Of a stretch of 64,000 bases of DNA, positions 18,961 through 28,048 are shown piece by piece. The stretch's first letter is position 1, and each line of letters begins with the position of its first letter. The position numbers and the translations under genes were made by a program. Source of the DNA: Chitinophagales bacterium (GTDB lineage: Bacteria; Bacteroidota; Bacteroidia; Chitinophagales; UBA2359). The DNA lies in assembly GCA_020636475.1 (NCBI GenBank), contig JACJXU010000005.1:62001-126000 (forward strand). The letters run 5' to 3'. The notes below the pieces were generated by a model that did not search any database, was not told the origin of the DNA, and worked only from the letters and a program-made list of their open reading frames with translations.

Positions 18961-19311
18961 TCAAGTATTTTTTAAATTTTCTACTTCCGTAGCGATTATA
19001 TTTGCCCATTCTCGGAGTTTGTTTTTGTTGGGTTCGGTGATATTTTTTTGAAGTATTATAGCTACCGGACCAAAATCATCAATTTCCAATTTTAATTCCA
19101 AATCTTCTTTAGTAAAAAAAAATTCATATTCCGAATAATTCCACCCTACATCTATATCATTTTTTGTGATATTGGTAGGGTTAATTTTTGACTTTATTGC
19201 ATTAAAAAAATAATTAACCCAACCAGACCCATAGTAATTTTCAAAAGAAATTACAAATGCATCATTTTTACCTATTTTCTCAACTATATTCATTTTATAA
19301 AAGTTCATCAT
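18961..19311 (-). CDS. Small hypothetical protein (immunity-like)
   Basis: 116 residues, no signal or membrane helix. Sequence is acidic and hydrophobic in alternation ('YSEYEFFFTKEDLELKLEIDD', 'FGPVAIILQKNITEPNKNKL'), like many polymorphic-toxin immunity proteins, but I recognise no family. It is the last of four consecutive minus-strand small genes; 11 nt separate it from the next. The idea that it is an orphan immunity gene is inference from size, composition and neighbours. Confidence 0.55.
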   Translation of the reverse strand: MMNFYKMNIVEKIGKNDAFVISFENYYGSGWVNYFFNAIKSKINPTNITKNDIDVGWNYSEYEFFFTKEDLELKLEIDDFGPVAIILQKNITEPNKNKLREWANIIATEVENLKNT

Positions 19312-19322
19312 TTTCCCTACAC

Positions 19323-19679
19323 TTACCGCCCATTTTCTATTAAAAAAGCCTTAAAATCTTCCAAAAGTTGTAACATTTCTTGGTAGGGAACAGTAAAAAG
19401 TTCCTTTGTAGGGTCTTCCGAAAACTCATCGAAAATATACACGTTCGGCTCCGAAGTATCTATTTCCGCAAAAAAGCCGGCATCGTTCCGAAAGAAAAAA
19501 TCTTCCTCTTCGTTGTTCATTACACGCGTGATGCCGTCTATGACCAGTTGGATTTTGGCGGAGTTTTGGTAGCCGATACTAAAATCACCTAAAAATGAGT
19601 ATGGCTCTTCTACAGAAACCTGCAAAATTTCTCGATAATCACTAAATGGTTGCCACTTATTAAAATTATACTTTAGCAT
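19323..19679 (-). CDS. Immunity-like hypothetical protein, paralogue 1
   Basis: 118 residues. One of three adjacent genes of nearly identical length (117-118 residues) sharing the pattern: N-terminal strand, 'IQ.(L/I)I(D/N)(G/E)', an acidic middle, 'DF'-rich strand, and a final helix, here 'MLQLLEDFKAFLIENGR'. Cytoplasmic by lack of signal. The tail resembles immunity families with a C-terminal 'L..F..FL' helix; no named family is claimed. Confidence 0.6.
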   Translation of the reverse strand: MLKYNFNKWQPFSDYREILQVSVEEPYSFLGDFSIGYQNSAKIQLVIDGITRVMNNEEEDFFFRNDAGFFAEIDTSEPNVYIFDEFSEDPTKELFTVPYQEMLQLLEDFKAFLIENGR

Positions 19680-19726
19680 TTATAAAATACATTATTGCGA
19701 ACAAATAAATTCCATCTTCAAGCAAT

Positions 19727-19771
19727 TTGATTTTAACTATTTTCTTCTACAAATTTCTTGAAGTCTTGGAG
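19727..19771. repeat. 45-bp direct repeat, copy A
   Basis: Identical to 20116-20160. It encodes the C-terminus and stop of immunity-like paralogues 2 and 3. Confidence 0.9.
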
Positions 19772-20086
19772 GAAGGATATAATTTCTTCGTGCGTTAGCC
19801 GGAGCGTAATTGGGTCGTGTTGTTTAGCTCTTTGTACTGCCATATCTACCAATAATACACCGTTCTCATTGGCATAAAGATTTAGGTCTTCATTTCCCCA
19901 AACATATTCTTCTCCTTTCGGTTTGGTTTCACTTTGTTCAATACCGTTTATTATTTCTTGAATTTTTGAAGTTGTCCAACCGTGAGAGGTAAAGTTATTT
20001 AGTGTATAATATTCCTTTTCCTCTACCTCCACATAATACCAAATTGTATTTACGATTGATTTGTGTATTTTAAAGTTGTATTGCAT
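19733..20086 (-). CDS. Immunity-like hypothetical protein, paralogue 2
   Basis: 117 residues. Central 'TTSKIQEIINGIEQSE' aligns with 'TPEKIQDLIDESLALQ' of the next gene, and the C-terminus 'ISFLQDFKKFVEENS' is shared. Its last 45 nt, including the stop, are identical at the DNA level to the end of paralogue 3, so the copies have duplicated or exchanged sequence recently. Likely one transcript with its neighbours. Confidence 0.6.
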   Translation of the reverse strand: MQYNFKIHKSIVNTIWYYVEVEEKEYYTLNNFTSHGWTTSKIQEIINGIEQSETKPKGEEYVWGNEDLNLYANENGVLLVDMAVQRAKQHDPITLRLTHEEIISFLQDFKKFVEENS

Positions 20087-20115
20087 ACGCAGGAATCAAA
20101 AATAAATACAACAAC

Positions 20116-20160
20116 TTGATTTTAACTATTTTCTTCTACAAATTTCTTGAAGTCTTGGAG
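20116..20160. repeat. 45-bp direct repeat, copy B
   Basis: Identical to 19727-19771; see that entry. Confidence 0.9.
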
Positions 20161-20478
20161 AAACTCAATGAACTGGGCAAGCGGCCAAATAAAATCTTCC
20201 TCCTTTTTATTTTCTAAAGAATTATAAAAAAAGACTTCATTTTTGTCAATTATCATAAATAAATGTCCACCGTCCACTTGATATTCTATTTCCTCATCTT
20301 CTTGTAATGCCAAACTTTCATCAATTAGGTCTTGTATTTTTTCAGGTGTCCACAAGTAGGATTCTAAATGCTGTAATGATAGCTCTTTGTCCAAGAGTGA
20401 ATCTAAATCTACCCCATATTGATAGATAGGCTCTAAGCCTTCTGCACTATAGCTTATTTTTTGAAATTTAATTTGCAT
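20122..20478 (-). CDS. Immunity-like hypothetical protein, paralogue 3
   Basis: 118 residues; first gene of the minus-strand group. It shares 'IQDLIDE', 'GHLFMIIDKNEVFFYN' and the closing 'IEFLQDFKKFVEENS' with paralogue 2. Acidic, soluble, no signal. No toxin gene is adjacent, so if these are immunity genes they are orphans. Confidence 0.6.
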   Translation of the reverse strand: MQIKFQKISYSAEGLEPIYQYGVDLDSLLDKELSLQHLESYLWTPEKIQDLIDESLALQEDEEIEYQVDGGHLFMIIDKNEVFFYNSLENKKEEDFIWPLAQFIEFLQDFKKFVEENS

Positions 20479-20634
20479 TTTATTCTGTATATGCCAGATT
20501 TTACAAAATATGTGTTAATATAATATGTAAAAATACAAGATTTTAAGTTGTATAATTTATTTTTTCTATCTTTAGTTCTTTAAGGTAGGTTTTTTTAGGA
20601 TTAAATAATATTAAAACATTTTAAATAAAATATA

Positions 20635-21018
20635 ATGCATTTTTTTGATATAAATTCGTTCACTTTTGGGGTGTTAATAGGAATAGTAAGTTTCTTAACA
20701 ACGCTGCTATATTATCTTTTTTATAGGCGATTTAAAATTAAAGTAGTTAAGGTAGTTATTTTTTATAATCTTGGTTTTTCACTATGGAAAGAAAAAATTG
20801 GTGACTCAGATTTCATCTTAGGCTGGTTTCCGTTAGGAGGTTATGTAGAACCTGATATGGAGACAAAAAATCAAAATCAAATAGGAAATAGAAATGGCAT
20901 GTTTTTTTATAAAAAAACGATTCAGAAAATTTTAATAAGTTTCAGCCAAACTATCGTTATCGTATTGAGTGTTTTCATTTATGTTTACTTCTTTTACTCT
21001 TTTATAAAGCATTTGTAA
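20635..21018 (+). CDS. Short membrane protein resembling part of a site-2 protease
   Basis: 127 residues with two transmembrane helices (about 8-28 and 100-123). Between them, 'LGFSLWKEKIGDSDFILGWF' followed by 'PLGGYV' resembles the stretch after the active-site helix in RseP-type M50 proteases, where 'iPLGGYVk' is a hallmark. The HExxH helix is absent and no PDZ or second metal motif is seen, so proteolysis is not expected from this product. An adjacent frame stays open past the stop to 21155 with a further hydrophobic helix ('LINVIIGMFIIEIMIYFLIV'), so a frameshift may have shortened the gene. AT-rich compared with neighbours. Confidence 0.5.
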   Translation: MHFFDINSFTFGVLIGIVSFLTTLLYYLFYRRFKIKVVKVVIFYNLGFSLWKEKIGDSDFILGWFPLGGYVEPDMETKNQNQIGNRNGMFFYKKTIQKILISFSQTIVIVLSVFIYVYFFYSFIKHL

Positions 21019-21234
21019 TTTCGTTGAAGTTTTATAGTGTATCAGCATTAATAAACTCTTTAATAAACGTAATAATTGGCATGTTTATAATTGAAATAAT
21101 GATATATTTTTTAATAGTCTTTCTTGTTAAATTGAAAACAAAAAAGTTCTATTGAAGAGACTTGGTTCCTATTTTCTTTTGTTTATAGTTTTCGACACCT
21201 CTCCCCCCACATTTAAATTTCTTTAACGCTCCAC

Positions 21235-21268
21235 TTTGTGCTAAATAATAAGGCTTTTTATACTTTTG
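21235..21268 (+). promoter_or_regulatory. Putative promoter of the moxR-bat operon
   Basis: TTTG (21235-21238) and TACTTTTG (21261-21268) match the -33/-7 pattern with a slightly long 22-nt spacer. The moxR ATG is 35 nt downstream of the -7 box. Confidence 0.5.
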
Positions 21269-21302
21269 CACTTGTAATACTTAAAAATTTCAAATGTAAG
21301 TT

Positions 21303-22313
21303 ATGGACAGTTCGTTTCAACAACCCACCTTTGACATTGTACAGCTCAATGAACTCATTCAACAGGAAAGTGCTGTGGTAGAAACTTTGCGCGCCGAAAT
21401 TGGCAAAACCGTCATCGGGCAGGACTACATGATTTCGCGCCTTTTGGTTGCGCTCTTTTCCAACGGGCATATTCTGCTCGAAGGAGTTCCCGGTTTGGCG
21501 AAAACATTGGCTATCAAAACTCTTTCCCAAGCCGTAGCTGCCAAGTTTAGTCGCATTCAGTTCACGCCCGACCTTCTTCCCGCCGACCTTATCGGCACGA
21601 TGGTGTACAATCCGAAAGAGCATAATTTTTCGGTAAAAAAAGGACCTGTTTTTGCCAACTTTGTCTTAGCCGATGAAATAAATCGCGCTCCCGCAAAAGT
21701 GCAAAGTGCCTTGCTCGAAGCTATGCAGGAACACCAAGTTACCATTGGCGAAGAAAGTTTTGCCTTGCCCGAACCTTTTTTGGTACTGGCTACGCAAAAT
21801 CCTTTGGAGCAAGAAGGCACTTACCCGCTGCCCGAAGCGCAGTTGGATAGGTTTATGCTCAAGGCGGTTATTTCGTACCCTTCGCAGGAAGACGAAATAC
21901 GCATTATGCGCCAAAATGTGCAACAATCGCAATCCAAGCCGCAGGCAGTAATTTCGCCGCAGCAATTACTCCAAATTCGCAAAGCCGTGAAGTCGGTGTA
22001 TATGGACGAAAAGATAGAACGCTACATTTTGGACATCGTGTTTGCTTCGCGCTATCCCGAAAAATACGCGCTTAAAAAACTGACAGACCTTATTAGTTAT
22101 GGCGGTTCGCCACGCGCCAGCATCAATTTGGCGTTAGCCGCCAAGGCGTATGCGTTCTTGCAAAAACGCGCTTACGTAATTCCCGAAGATGTGCGTGCCA
22201 TAAGCAAAGATGTGTTGCGCCATCGCATAGGCGTTACCTACGAAGCCGAAGCCGAGAATATTACTTCCGATAAAATTATTGCCGAAATTTTGAATGGCGT
22301 GATAGTTCCTTAG
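21303..22313 (+). CDS. moxR: MoxR family AAA+ ATPase
   Basis: 336 residues. Walker A 'LEGVPGLAKT' (about 59-68), Walker B 'VLADEINRAPAK' (about 121-132), sensor 'LVLATQNPLEQEGTYPLPEAQ' and the lid with 'GGSPRASINLALAAKAYA'. MoxR ATPases act as chaperones together with VWA-domain partners, which are encoded directly downstream. First gene of the operon; the DUF58 gene follows after 20 nt. Confidence 0.95.
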   Translation: MDSSFQQPTFDIVQLNELIQQESAVVETLRAEIGKTVIGQDYMISRLLVALFSNGHILLEGVPGLAKTLAIKTLSQAVAAKFSRIQFTPDLLPADLIGTMVYNPKEHNFSVKKGPVFANFVLADEINRAPAKVQSALLEAMQEHQVTIGEESFALPEPFLVLATQNPLEQEGTYPLPEAQLDRFMLKAVISYPSQEDEIRIMRQNVQQSQSKPQAVISPQQLLQIRKAVKSVYMDEKIERYILDIVFASRYPEKYALKKLTDLISYGGSPRASINLALAAKAYAFLQKRAYVIPEDVRAISKDVLRHRIGVTYEAEAENITSDKIIAEILNGVIVP

Positions 22314-22333
22314 GCTTAAAAACGCAATAAAAT

Positions 22334-23212
22334 ATGGAAACTGCCGAGTTACTCAAAAAAGTCAGGAAAATAGAAATAAAAACCAAAGGTCTAAGCAATC
22401 ATATTTTTTCGGGCGAATATCACAGCACTTTCAAAGGGCGCGGAATGTCGTTCAGCGAAGTGCGCGAATACCATTTTGGCGACGATATCCGCAATATCGA
22501 TTGGAACGTTACGGCACGTTTTAATGCGCCGTATGTAAAAGTATTTGAAGAAGAGCGCGAACTTACCCTAATGTTATTAGTTGATGTGAGTCCTTCGGCG
22601 TATTTTGGCACTTTGGGGCAGTTGAAAAACGAACTGATGGCAGAAATTTGCGCCGTGCTGGCATTTTCGGCAACCAAAAACAACGACAAAGTGGGTCTGC
22701 TTTTTTTTAGCGATAAAATAGAACTATTTATTCCGCCCAAAAAAGGCAAATCGCATATTTTGCGCCTCATTCGCGAAATAGTTGCCTACAAACCGCAAAG
22801 CAAAACACAAACCGACATTGCGTTTGCCCTAAAACATTATAACAATCTGATAAAAAAAAGAAGTATTGTTTTTTTGCTGTCCGATTTTATTGCCGCCGGC
22901 TACCAAAAAGATTTGGGACTCGCTGCACGCAAACACGACCTCATAGGCTTGCGTATTTATGACCCGATAGAGCAACAACTTCCGCAAGTGGGGATGCTGC
23001 AAGTAAGCGACACCGAAACTGACCAACATCGCTGGTTAGATACCAACAACGCTGCCGAACGAAAGGCTTGGCACCAATATTACCAAACGTATTTGCAATA
23101 TTGTACTACTGCTTTTGTCCAATCGGCTGCCGATTTGATAAACATCAGCACCGACCAGCACCGAAAACCTTATACCAACGAACTTATCCGATTTTTTCAA
23201 AAAAGGAGATGA
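22334..23212 (+). CDS. DUF58 domain protein
   Basis: 292 residues. Standard DUF58 sequence: 'SGEYHSTFKGRGMSFSEVRE', 'DDIRNIDWNVTARFNAPYVK', followed by a VWA-like domain with 'LLVDVSPSAYFG' and 'DFIAAGYQKDL'. Always encoded beside MoxR, thought to be its cytoplasmic substrate or adaptor. Its stop codon overlaps the start of the next gene. Confidence 0.92.
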   Translation: METAELLKKVRKIEIKTKGLSNHIFSGEYHSTFKGRGMSFSEVREYHFGDDIRNIDWNVTARFNAPYVKVFEEERELTLMLLVDVSPSAYFGTLGQLKNELMAEICAVLAFSATKNNDKVGLLFFSDKIELFIPPKKGKSHILRLIREIVAYKPQSKTQTDIAFALKHYNNLIKKRSIVFLLSDFIAAGYQKDLGLAARKHDLIGLRIYDPIEQQLPQVGMLQVSDTETDQHRWLDTNNAAERKAWHQYYQTYLQYCTTAFVQSAADLINISTDQHRKPYTNELIRFFQKRR

Positions 23213-24177
23213 TGAAAATAAAGATTTGCGCACTATATTTTTGGGGAATCTTGTTTGTTTTTTATACCAATACACAAGCCCAGCAACTTTCTGCTACCTT
23301 ACAAATAGATACCAACGCCATTTTGGTAGGTGCGCCGCTTACGATAAGTGTAAAGACCATATTTCCCAAAGAAGGAAAAATATTGCAACCGCAGTGGAAT
23401 AGCAACCAATTGGATACTTTTGAAATATTGCAAAAACAACAGCCCGAACAACAAATGCGCGGCGATTGGATAACACTTACCCAAAAACTACAACTCACGG
23501 CTTGGGATACTGGTTTTTTGGTTATTAGCCCTATTCCGTTGGAAGTGCTAATGCCCAACAACGACACCTTGCGCACACAATCTAAGCCCGCACTTATTCA
23601 AGTGAGAACCTTTGCCATTGATACCACCAAAGGTATTCAGCCGATAACCGACCCGTACAAATTGCCGCTTACTTGGCGCGATTACCAATATTATTTGTAC
23701 TATTTTTTGGGTGTATTGGCAGTAGTGGCGATGCTCTTTTTAGCGTGGTGGATTTGGCGAAAATACTACCAAAAACAACAAGCAATAAAACAAGATGCGC
23801 CGCCTGTTCCGCCAAATGAAGAAGCATTAACTGCGCTTCAAAAACTCCGCTCCGACCAGTTGTGGCAGCAGGGTTTGTTGAAAGAATATTACAGCCGCCT
23901 CAGCGAAATAACGCGCCGTTATATAGAGCGGCGATACAATACAAATGCTTTGGAATCGACTACGTCCGAAATTATGAGCGATTTGGAAAAAACCGATTTT
24001 CCACAAGAATATATTACGCCTTTGCGCAATAATTTGTATCAAAGCGATATGGTGAAATTTGCGAAAGCAAGTCCGCCTACCGAAAACCATGCGCAGGCAT
24101 TTGATTTTGTGCAGGACTTAGTAGAAAAAACTACGCCGCTAACGGAAAAAGAAGAAAATGATGAGGAAATAAAATAA
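23209..24177 (+). CDS. BatD-like membrane protein
   Basis: About 322 residues. Two adjacent ATGs (23209, 23212) are possible; the first overlaps the DUF58 stop as ATGATG, and a strong AAGGAG-type sequence lies just before. Signal peptide about 1-23 ('FVFYTNTQAQ'), a beta-rich extracytoplasmic domain ('IDTNAILVGAPLTISVKTIFP'), one transmembrane helix near residues 167-185 and a cytoplasmic helical part ending acidic. This is the layout of BatD/BatD-like proteins of aerotolerance operons, shortened. Confidence 0.75.
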   Translation: MMKIKICALYFWGILFVFYTNTQAQQLSATLQIDTNAILVGAPLTISVKTIFPKEGKILQPQWNSNQLDTFEILQKQQPEQQMRGDWITLTQKLQLTAWDTGFLVISPIPLEVLMPNNDTLRTQSKPALIQVRTFAIDTTKGIQPITDPYKLPLTWRDYQYYLYYFLGVLAVVAMLFLAWWIWRKYYQKQQAIKQDAPPVPPNEEALTALQKLRSDQLWQQGLLKEYYSRLSEITRRYIERRYNTNALESTTSEIMSDLEKTDFPQEYITPLRNNLYQSDMVKFAKASPPTENHAQAFDFVQDLVEKTTPLTEKEENDEEIK

Positions 24178-24227
24178 ATAGAACCTTGAAATATTTGTAA
24201 AAAAAAATTGATAGACCTATAAATTAG

Positions 24228-25235
24228 ATGTTGAGTATTTTTAAAAACTTGAGTTTTGAACAACCGTATTTTTTGCTGCTTTTGTTGGCGATACCGTTGT
24301 ATTTTTTTTGGCAAAAAAAGCGCAAAAAGCCACAAACCGCTTCTTTTTCGGTACCAAGTTTAAAAGGTATTTCTTTTTCAAACAGTCTAAAAAAATACTT
24401 GTTGCGCATATTGCCGTATTGCTGGCTCGCGGCATTGGCATTGCTCATTATTGCTTTGGCGCGTCCGCAAAAACGATACGAAGAACAAAAAATATTTTCC
24501 GAAGGTATTGATATTGTAATGGCATTGGATATTTCGGGCAGTATGCTCGCCCGCGACTTTGAGCCCGACCGTTTGGAAGCTGCCAAAGCTACGGTAGAAA
24601 ATTTTATTGACGAGCGCGAATCAGACCGAATAGGTTTGGTAGTATTTGCCGGAGAAAGTTTCACCCAATGTCCGCTCACCACCGACCACCAAGTGCTAAA
24701 AAAACTGTGTAGCGAGTTGCGGAGTGGTTTGGTAGAAGAAGGCACTGCTATTGGTTTGGGATTGGCTACTTCCGTAAATCGCTTGCGCGAAAGCGATGCC
24801 AAAAGCAAGATTATTATTTTGCTTACCGATGGCGAAAACAACAAAGGAAATGTAGATCCCGTTACTGCCGCCAATATTGCCCAAACTTATGGCATAAAGG
24901 TTTATACCATTGGCGTAGGTACACGCGGCAAAGCTCCGTATCCTACGCAAGATATTTTCGGGCGTACCATTATGCAGTACCAAGAAGTAAATATCGACGA
25001 AGACCTGCTGCGCGAAATAGCCCGAATTACCGGAGGCAAATATTTTAGAGCCACCGACAACAAAAGCCTCACGCAGATTTACGACGAGATAGACTCTTTA
25101 GAAAAAACAAAAATAGAAAGCACTACCATCAGCCGTTACACCGAGTATTTTCGTTGGTTTGCGGTGCCGGCATTTATACTAATGTTGCTGTTGTGGCTAT
25201 TGCAGATAACGTATTTGCGCAGCATTCAATACTAA
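24228..25235 (+). CDS. batA: BatA: VWA domain membrane protein
   Basis: 335 residues. Two N-terminal transmembrane helices (about 13-28 and 62-78, ending 'IIALARPQKR'), a VWA domain with intact MIDAS 'DISGSM' (101-106), 'VFAGESFTQCPLTTD' and 'LLTDGENNKGN', and a C-terminal helix (about 308-330). Typical BatA. The operon stops here: batB and batC, which usually follow, are missing, and a BatE-like gene is 26 kb away at 51 kb. Involved in stress or aerotolerance by family knowledge. Confidence 0.92.
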   Translation: MLSIFKNLSFEQPYFLLLLLAIPLYFFWQKKRKKPQTASFSVPSLKGISFSNSLKKYLLRILPYCWLAALALLIIALARPQKRYEEQKIFSEGIDIVMALDISGSMLARDFEPDRLEAAKATVENFIDERESDRIGLVVFAGESFTQCPLTTDHQVLKKLCSELRSGLVEEGTAIGLGLATSVNRLRESDAKSKIIILLTDGENNKGNVDPVTAANIAQTYGIKVYTIGVGTRGKAPYPTQDIFGRTIMQYQEVNIDEDLLREIARITGGKYFRATDNKSLTQIYDEIDSLEKTKIESTTISRYTEYFRWFAVPAFILMLLLWLLQITYLRSIQY

Positions 25236-25240
25236 ACAAC

Positions 25241-26443
25241 TCAAACGACTTGTTTTCCGGCAAACAAAGGAATTTTGCCAACCGCCGGAACAATTATTTT
25301 TTCGGAAGAAACGCCTAACCAATCTTCCAAAATAGCTGTATAAACTTGCCTGAAATCAATTTTCCACATCAAATCGCCCCCCAGCAAATTTTGCAGGCTG
25401 GGCTGTGCGTTGTAAAATCCGGCTTTCGCCAAATGTTTGGAAAACACCAACATAAAATTTCCTACGCCGTGGTCGGTTCCTTTTCCGGCATTTTCGGCAA
25501 CACGTCTGCCAAATTCCGAAAAAACTAAAATACTCGTTTTGCCCCAAAGGGCTTGTTTTTTAAGGCATTGTATAAAAGCATCTACGCCTTCGGCAAATTG
25601 TTGTAAAAGTTTTTGGTGCGTGTTCAGTTGCAGTGCGTGCGTATCGAACGAACCTAAGGACGTGTAATAAATTTTGGTTTCCAAGCCCGAAGCCATCATT
25701 TCGGCAATGGTTTTCAGGTCTTTTCCTAATTCGGTACTCGGAAAAGGGCAAGCCAATTTTTTGGCATTTAACTTTTCGTTGATATAGTTGCCGGACTCCG
25801 CGCCTACATTAAGTGTCTTATACAAAAATGCCAGATTTTGATTGTCCAAATGATCGAAACGCTCTGCTTTTTGCAATAAATTTTGACTGGCAGGCGATTC
25901 AAAAAACTTTTCGAGCAGGCGCGGGTCTTCAAAACTAATGCCGTTTTGTTCGTTGCCTTTCATTACCAACGAAGGTACATTGCTCATTTCTATGGCAGTA
26001 GGAATTGGCTCAGGCATACAAAAATTGTCGATATATCTTCCCACCCAACCTGTGTTTTCGTAGCTTTGGGGTGCTGCCGAATGATAAATATCCATCGAGC
26101 GAAAGTGGGAGCGATTTGGATTCGGATAACCTACGCTGTGTATTACCGAAAGTTCTCCTTCGTGGTAGTATTTTTGCAAATTGCTTAGGGCAGGGTGTAG
26201 GGCATTGTAAGTATCTAAAGCTATTAATTCTTTTTTGGCAAGCGATAGATTCGGGCGGTTTTTGTAGTACAAATCGTCTTGAAACGGTACAATGGTATTG
26301 AGTCCGTCATTGCCACCATTGAGTTGTATTACCACCAACACGCGCTCGTTTTCGCGAAGCGGCTGCATTTTTTGTTTTAAAAAAGCCGGAGCAGTGTTTT
26401 GGGGCGAATTGAAAAAAGTATTTTCAGAAGAAATAGTTGCCAT
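25241..26443 (-). CDS. DUF1501 family protein
   Basis: 400 residues. 'VLVVIQLNGGNDGLNTIVPF', 'RSHFRSMDIYHSA', 'LGSFDTHALQLNTHQKLLQQF' and 'LVFSEFGRRVAEN.GKGTDHG' are the DUF1501 signature, a family in the alkaline phosphatase-like fold with metal-binding Asp/His residues. Unlike many members there is no twin-arginine signal. It is encoded directly behind the DUF1800 gene (6 nt), the usual pairing. Role unknown. Confidence 0.9.
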   Translation of the reverse strand: MATISSENTFFNSPQNTAPAFLKQKMQPLRENERVLVVIQLNGGNDGLNTIVPFQDDLYYKNRPNLSLAKKELIALDTYNALHPALSNLQKYYHEGELSVIHSVGYPNPNRSHFRSMDIYHSAAPQSYENTGWVGRYIDNFCMPEPIPTAIEMSNVPSLVMKGNEQNGISFEDPRLLEKFFESPASQNLLQKAERFDHLDNQNLAFLYKTLNVGAESGNYINEKLNAKKLACPFPSTELGKDLKTIAEMMASGLETKIYYTSLGSFDTHALQLNTHQKLLQQFAEGVDAFIQCLKKQALWGKTSILVFSEFGRRVAENAGKGTDHGVGNFMLVFSKHLAKAGFYNAQPSLQNLLGGDLMWKIDFRQVYTAILEDWLGVSSEKIIVPAVGKIPLFAGKQVV

Positions 26444-26449
26444 AGTGTT

Positions 26450-27871
26450 TTAGTTCAGTTGGTATTCGGGAAGGCTTAATAATTGTACAAGAATTTGTTT
26501 TCGGTTTAGTTTCTGGCTTTCAAAGGCGTTTTGTTTGTTTTGTAAAAATGTTTGCAAATGTGTTAAATCTGTTTGATACAGAAAATCTGCCATTTGAAAA
26601 ACAGCTTGCTCACGCGGCATTTGTCGGAAAAATTCCATACAGTTTTCTATATCAATGTCCAGCATCGTACTTAATGTTTCTGCATCGCCATCAAATTCGT
26701 CTTCTTCGGTGCTTAATTTTTTGGGAAGTTTGTACGGTAGTTTGTCTTTTTGTATCAAATTGCGCGGAATATTGAGGCGATAACTGAGCGTAAAACCATT
26801 TATCCAGTCTTTTCCCGTACCCCAACCCGACACATTTGGCGGCTGCAACAAGGCTTGTCCCATTACTTTTTGAAACACTAAAGCGGTGTTGGGATTATGA
26901 AAATCAACTTTCAACAAACGCATCAGCCCTACCAGCAGTTCTATCGGCGATTTGATGCGCGTGCCTACATACGCGGCATCGTAAAACCAAGGCGCGGTGA
27001 GTATTTTTTGCAATAATTTTCCGGTGTGATATTGCTGCGCGTAGTAATAGTCGGCGAGTTCGGTAATAATGTCTTTGGGCAAATATTTGCCACAGAGAAA
27101 AAACGAAATTTTGCTTACGAGATGTACCGCAGTTTGTTTTTGTGCCAAAATGATTTGTAAAATTTCTTCGGCAGTTAAGTAGCCGCTATTGCCCAAAAAT
27201 TGTTTTATTCCATCGTCATGTTCTTCTTTGTTGAGTGCGAATTCACCTTTGTTATTGAAATCCCAACCTGTAAACACGCGCGCGGCTTCCTTAATGTCGT
27301 GTTCGGTGTAGTTGCCAATGCCAATGGTAAAAAGTTCCAGCAGCTCGCGGGCAAAGTTTTCGTTGGGATGTTTTTTGCTGTTTTCGTTGCTGTTTAGGTA
27401 CGTAATCATGGCAGGGTCATAAATAATATCCAAGAGCATATCGCCAAAATACGACAGCGCGTGCTTGCGCAATTTGTTTAGTTGCACTTGCATCAGCAAA
27501 GGATTTTTTATGTTGCAGGCGAAATGGTCGTGCCAAAAGAAACACATTTTCTCGCGTAATTGTGCGGGCGTGTTTGCCATTTGCTCCAACCAAGCTACGT
27601 TCAGTTTTGTTTTTTCATCTTTTAGCAAAAGTCCATACTCTTTTCGTGAAGCTAAAGTTTCTTGGTATTGTTTGGGAGGGAGTTTTGCAGTAATTTTTGG
27701 CGGAACGCTGTTTATATCGACACTTTCTGTCGATTCTGTCATCAGTTTTTCAACCGCTTGATTAATGTTTAAAGCGTAGTATTGCCCGACATTGCCGGGT
27801 GAAGGACCAAAACCCGCTCGCCAAAGCAAATGTTGGATTTTTTTTTGGTGTGAGATAGCAGAAGTAGACAT
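26450..27871 (-). CDS. DUF1800 family protein
   Basis: 473 residues. Family signatures 'IQHLLWRAGFGPSP', 'REKMCFFWHDHFACN', 'NENFARELLELFTIGIGNYTEH' and 'DIKEAARVFTGWDF' are all present, and near the end 'GQALLQPPNVSGWGTGKDWI'. First gene of the pair with DUF1501. Function unknown; the two are co-conserved widely in Bacteroidota and Planctomycetota. Confidence 0.92.
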   Translation of the reverse strand: MSTSAISHQKKIQHLLWRAGFGPSPGNVGQYYALNINQAVEKLMTESTESVDINSVPPKITAKLPPKQYQETLASRKEYGLLLKDEKTKLNVAWLEQMANTPAQLREKMCFFWHDHFACNIKNPLLMQVQLNKLRKHALSYFGDMLLDIIYDPAMITYLNSNENSKKHPNENFARELLELFTIGIGNYTEHDIKEAARVFTGWDFNNKGEFALNKEEHDDGIKQFLGNSGYLTAEEILQIILAQKQTAVHLVSKISFFLCGKYLPKDIITELADYYYAQQYHTGKLLQKILTAPWFYDAAYVGTRIKSPIELLVGLMRLLKVDFHNPNTALVFQKVMGQALLQPPNVSGWGTGKDWINGFTLSYRLNIPRNLIQKDKLPYKLPKKLSTEEDEFDGDAETLSTMLDIDIENCMEFFRQMPREQAVFQMADFLYQTDLTHLQTFLQNKQNAFESQKLNRKQILVQLLSLPEYQLN

Positions 27872-28048
27872 ATTTTTTTAGGTATAAAAGAAGAAAAATT
27901 GTTTTCAAAAATACAAAAGAAATGTTTTTTTCGTGGACAATTTTGCTGCTCATTTTAAGACAGTCAATGAATGTAAAGTAACTTAATAAGAATTTTGCGT
28001 CCCAACTTTAAAATTATTCCATTAAATTAATTATTAAAAAAACAAACT

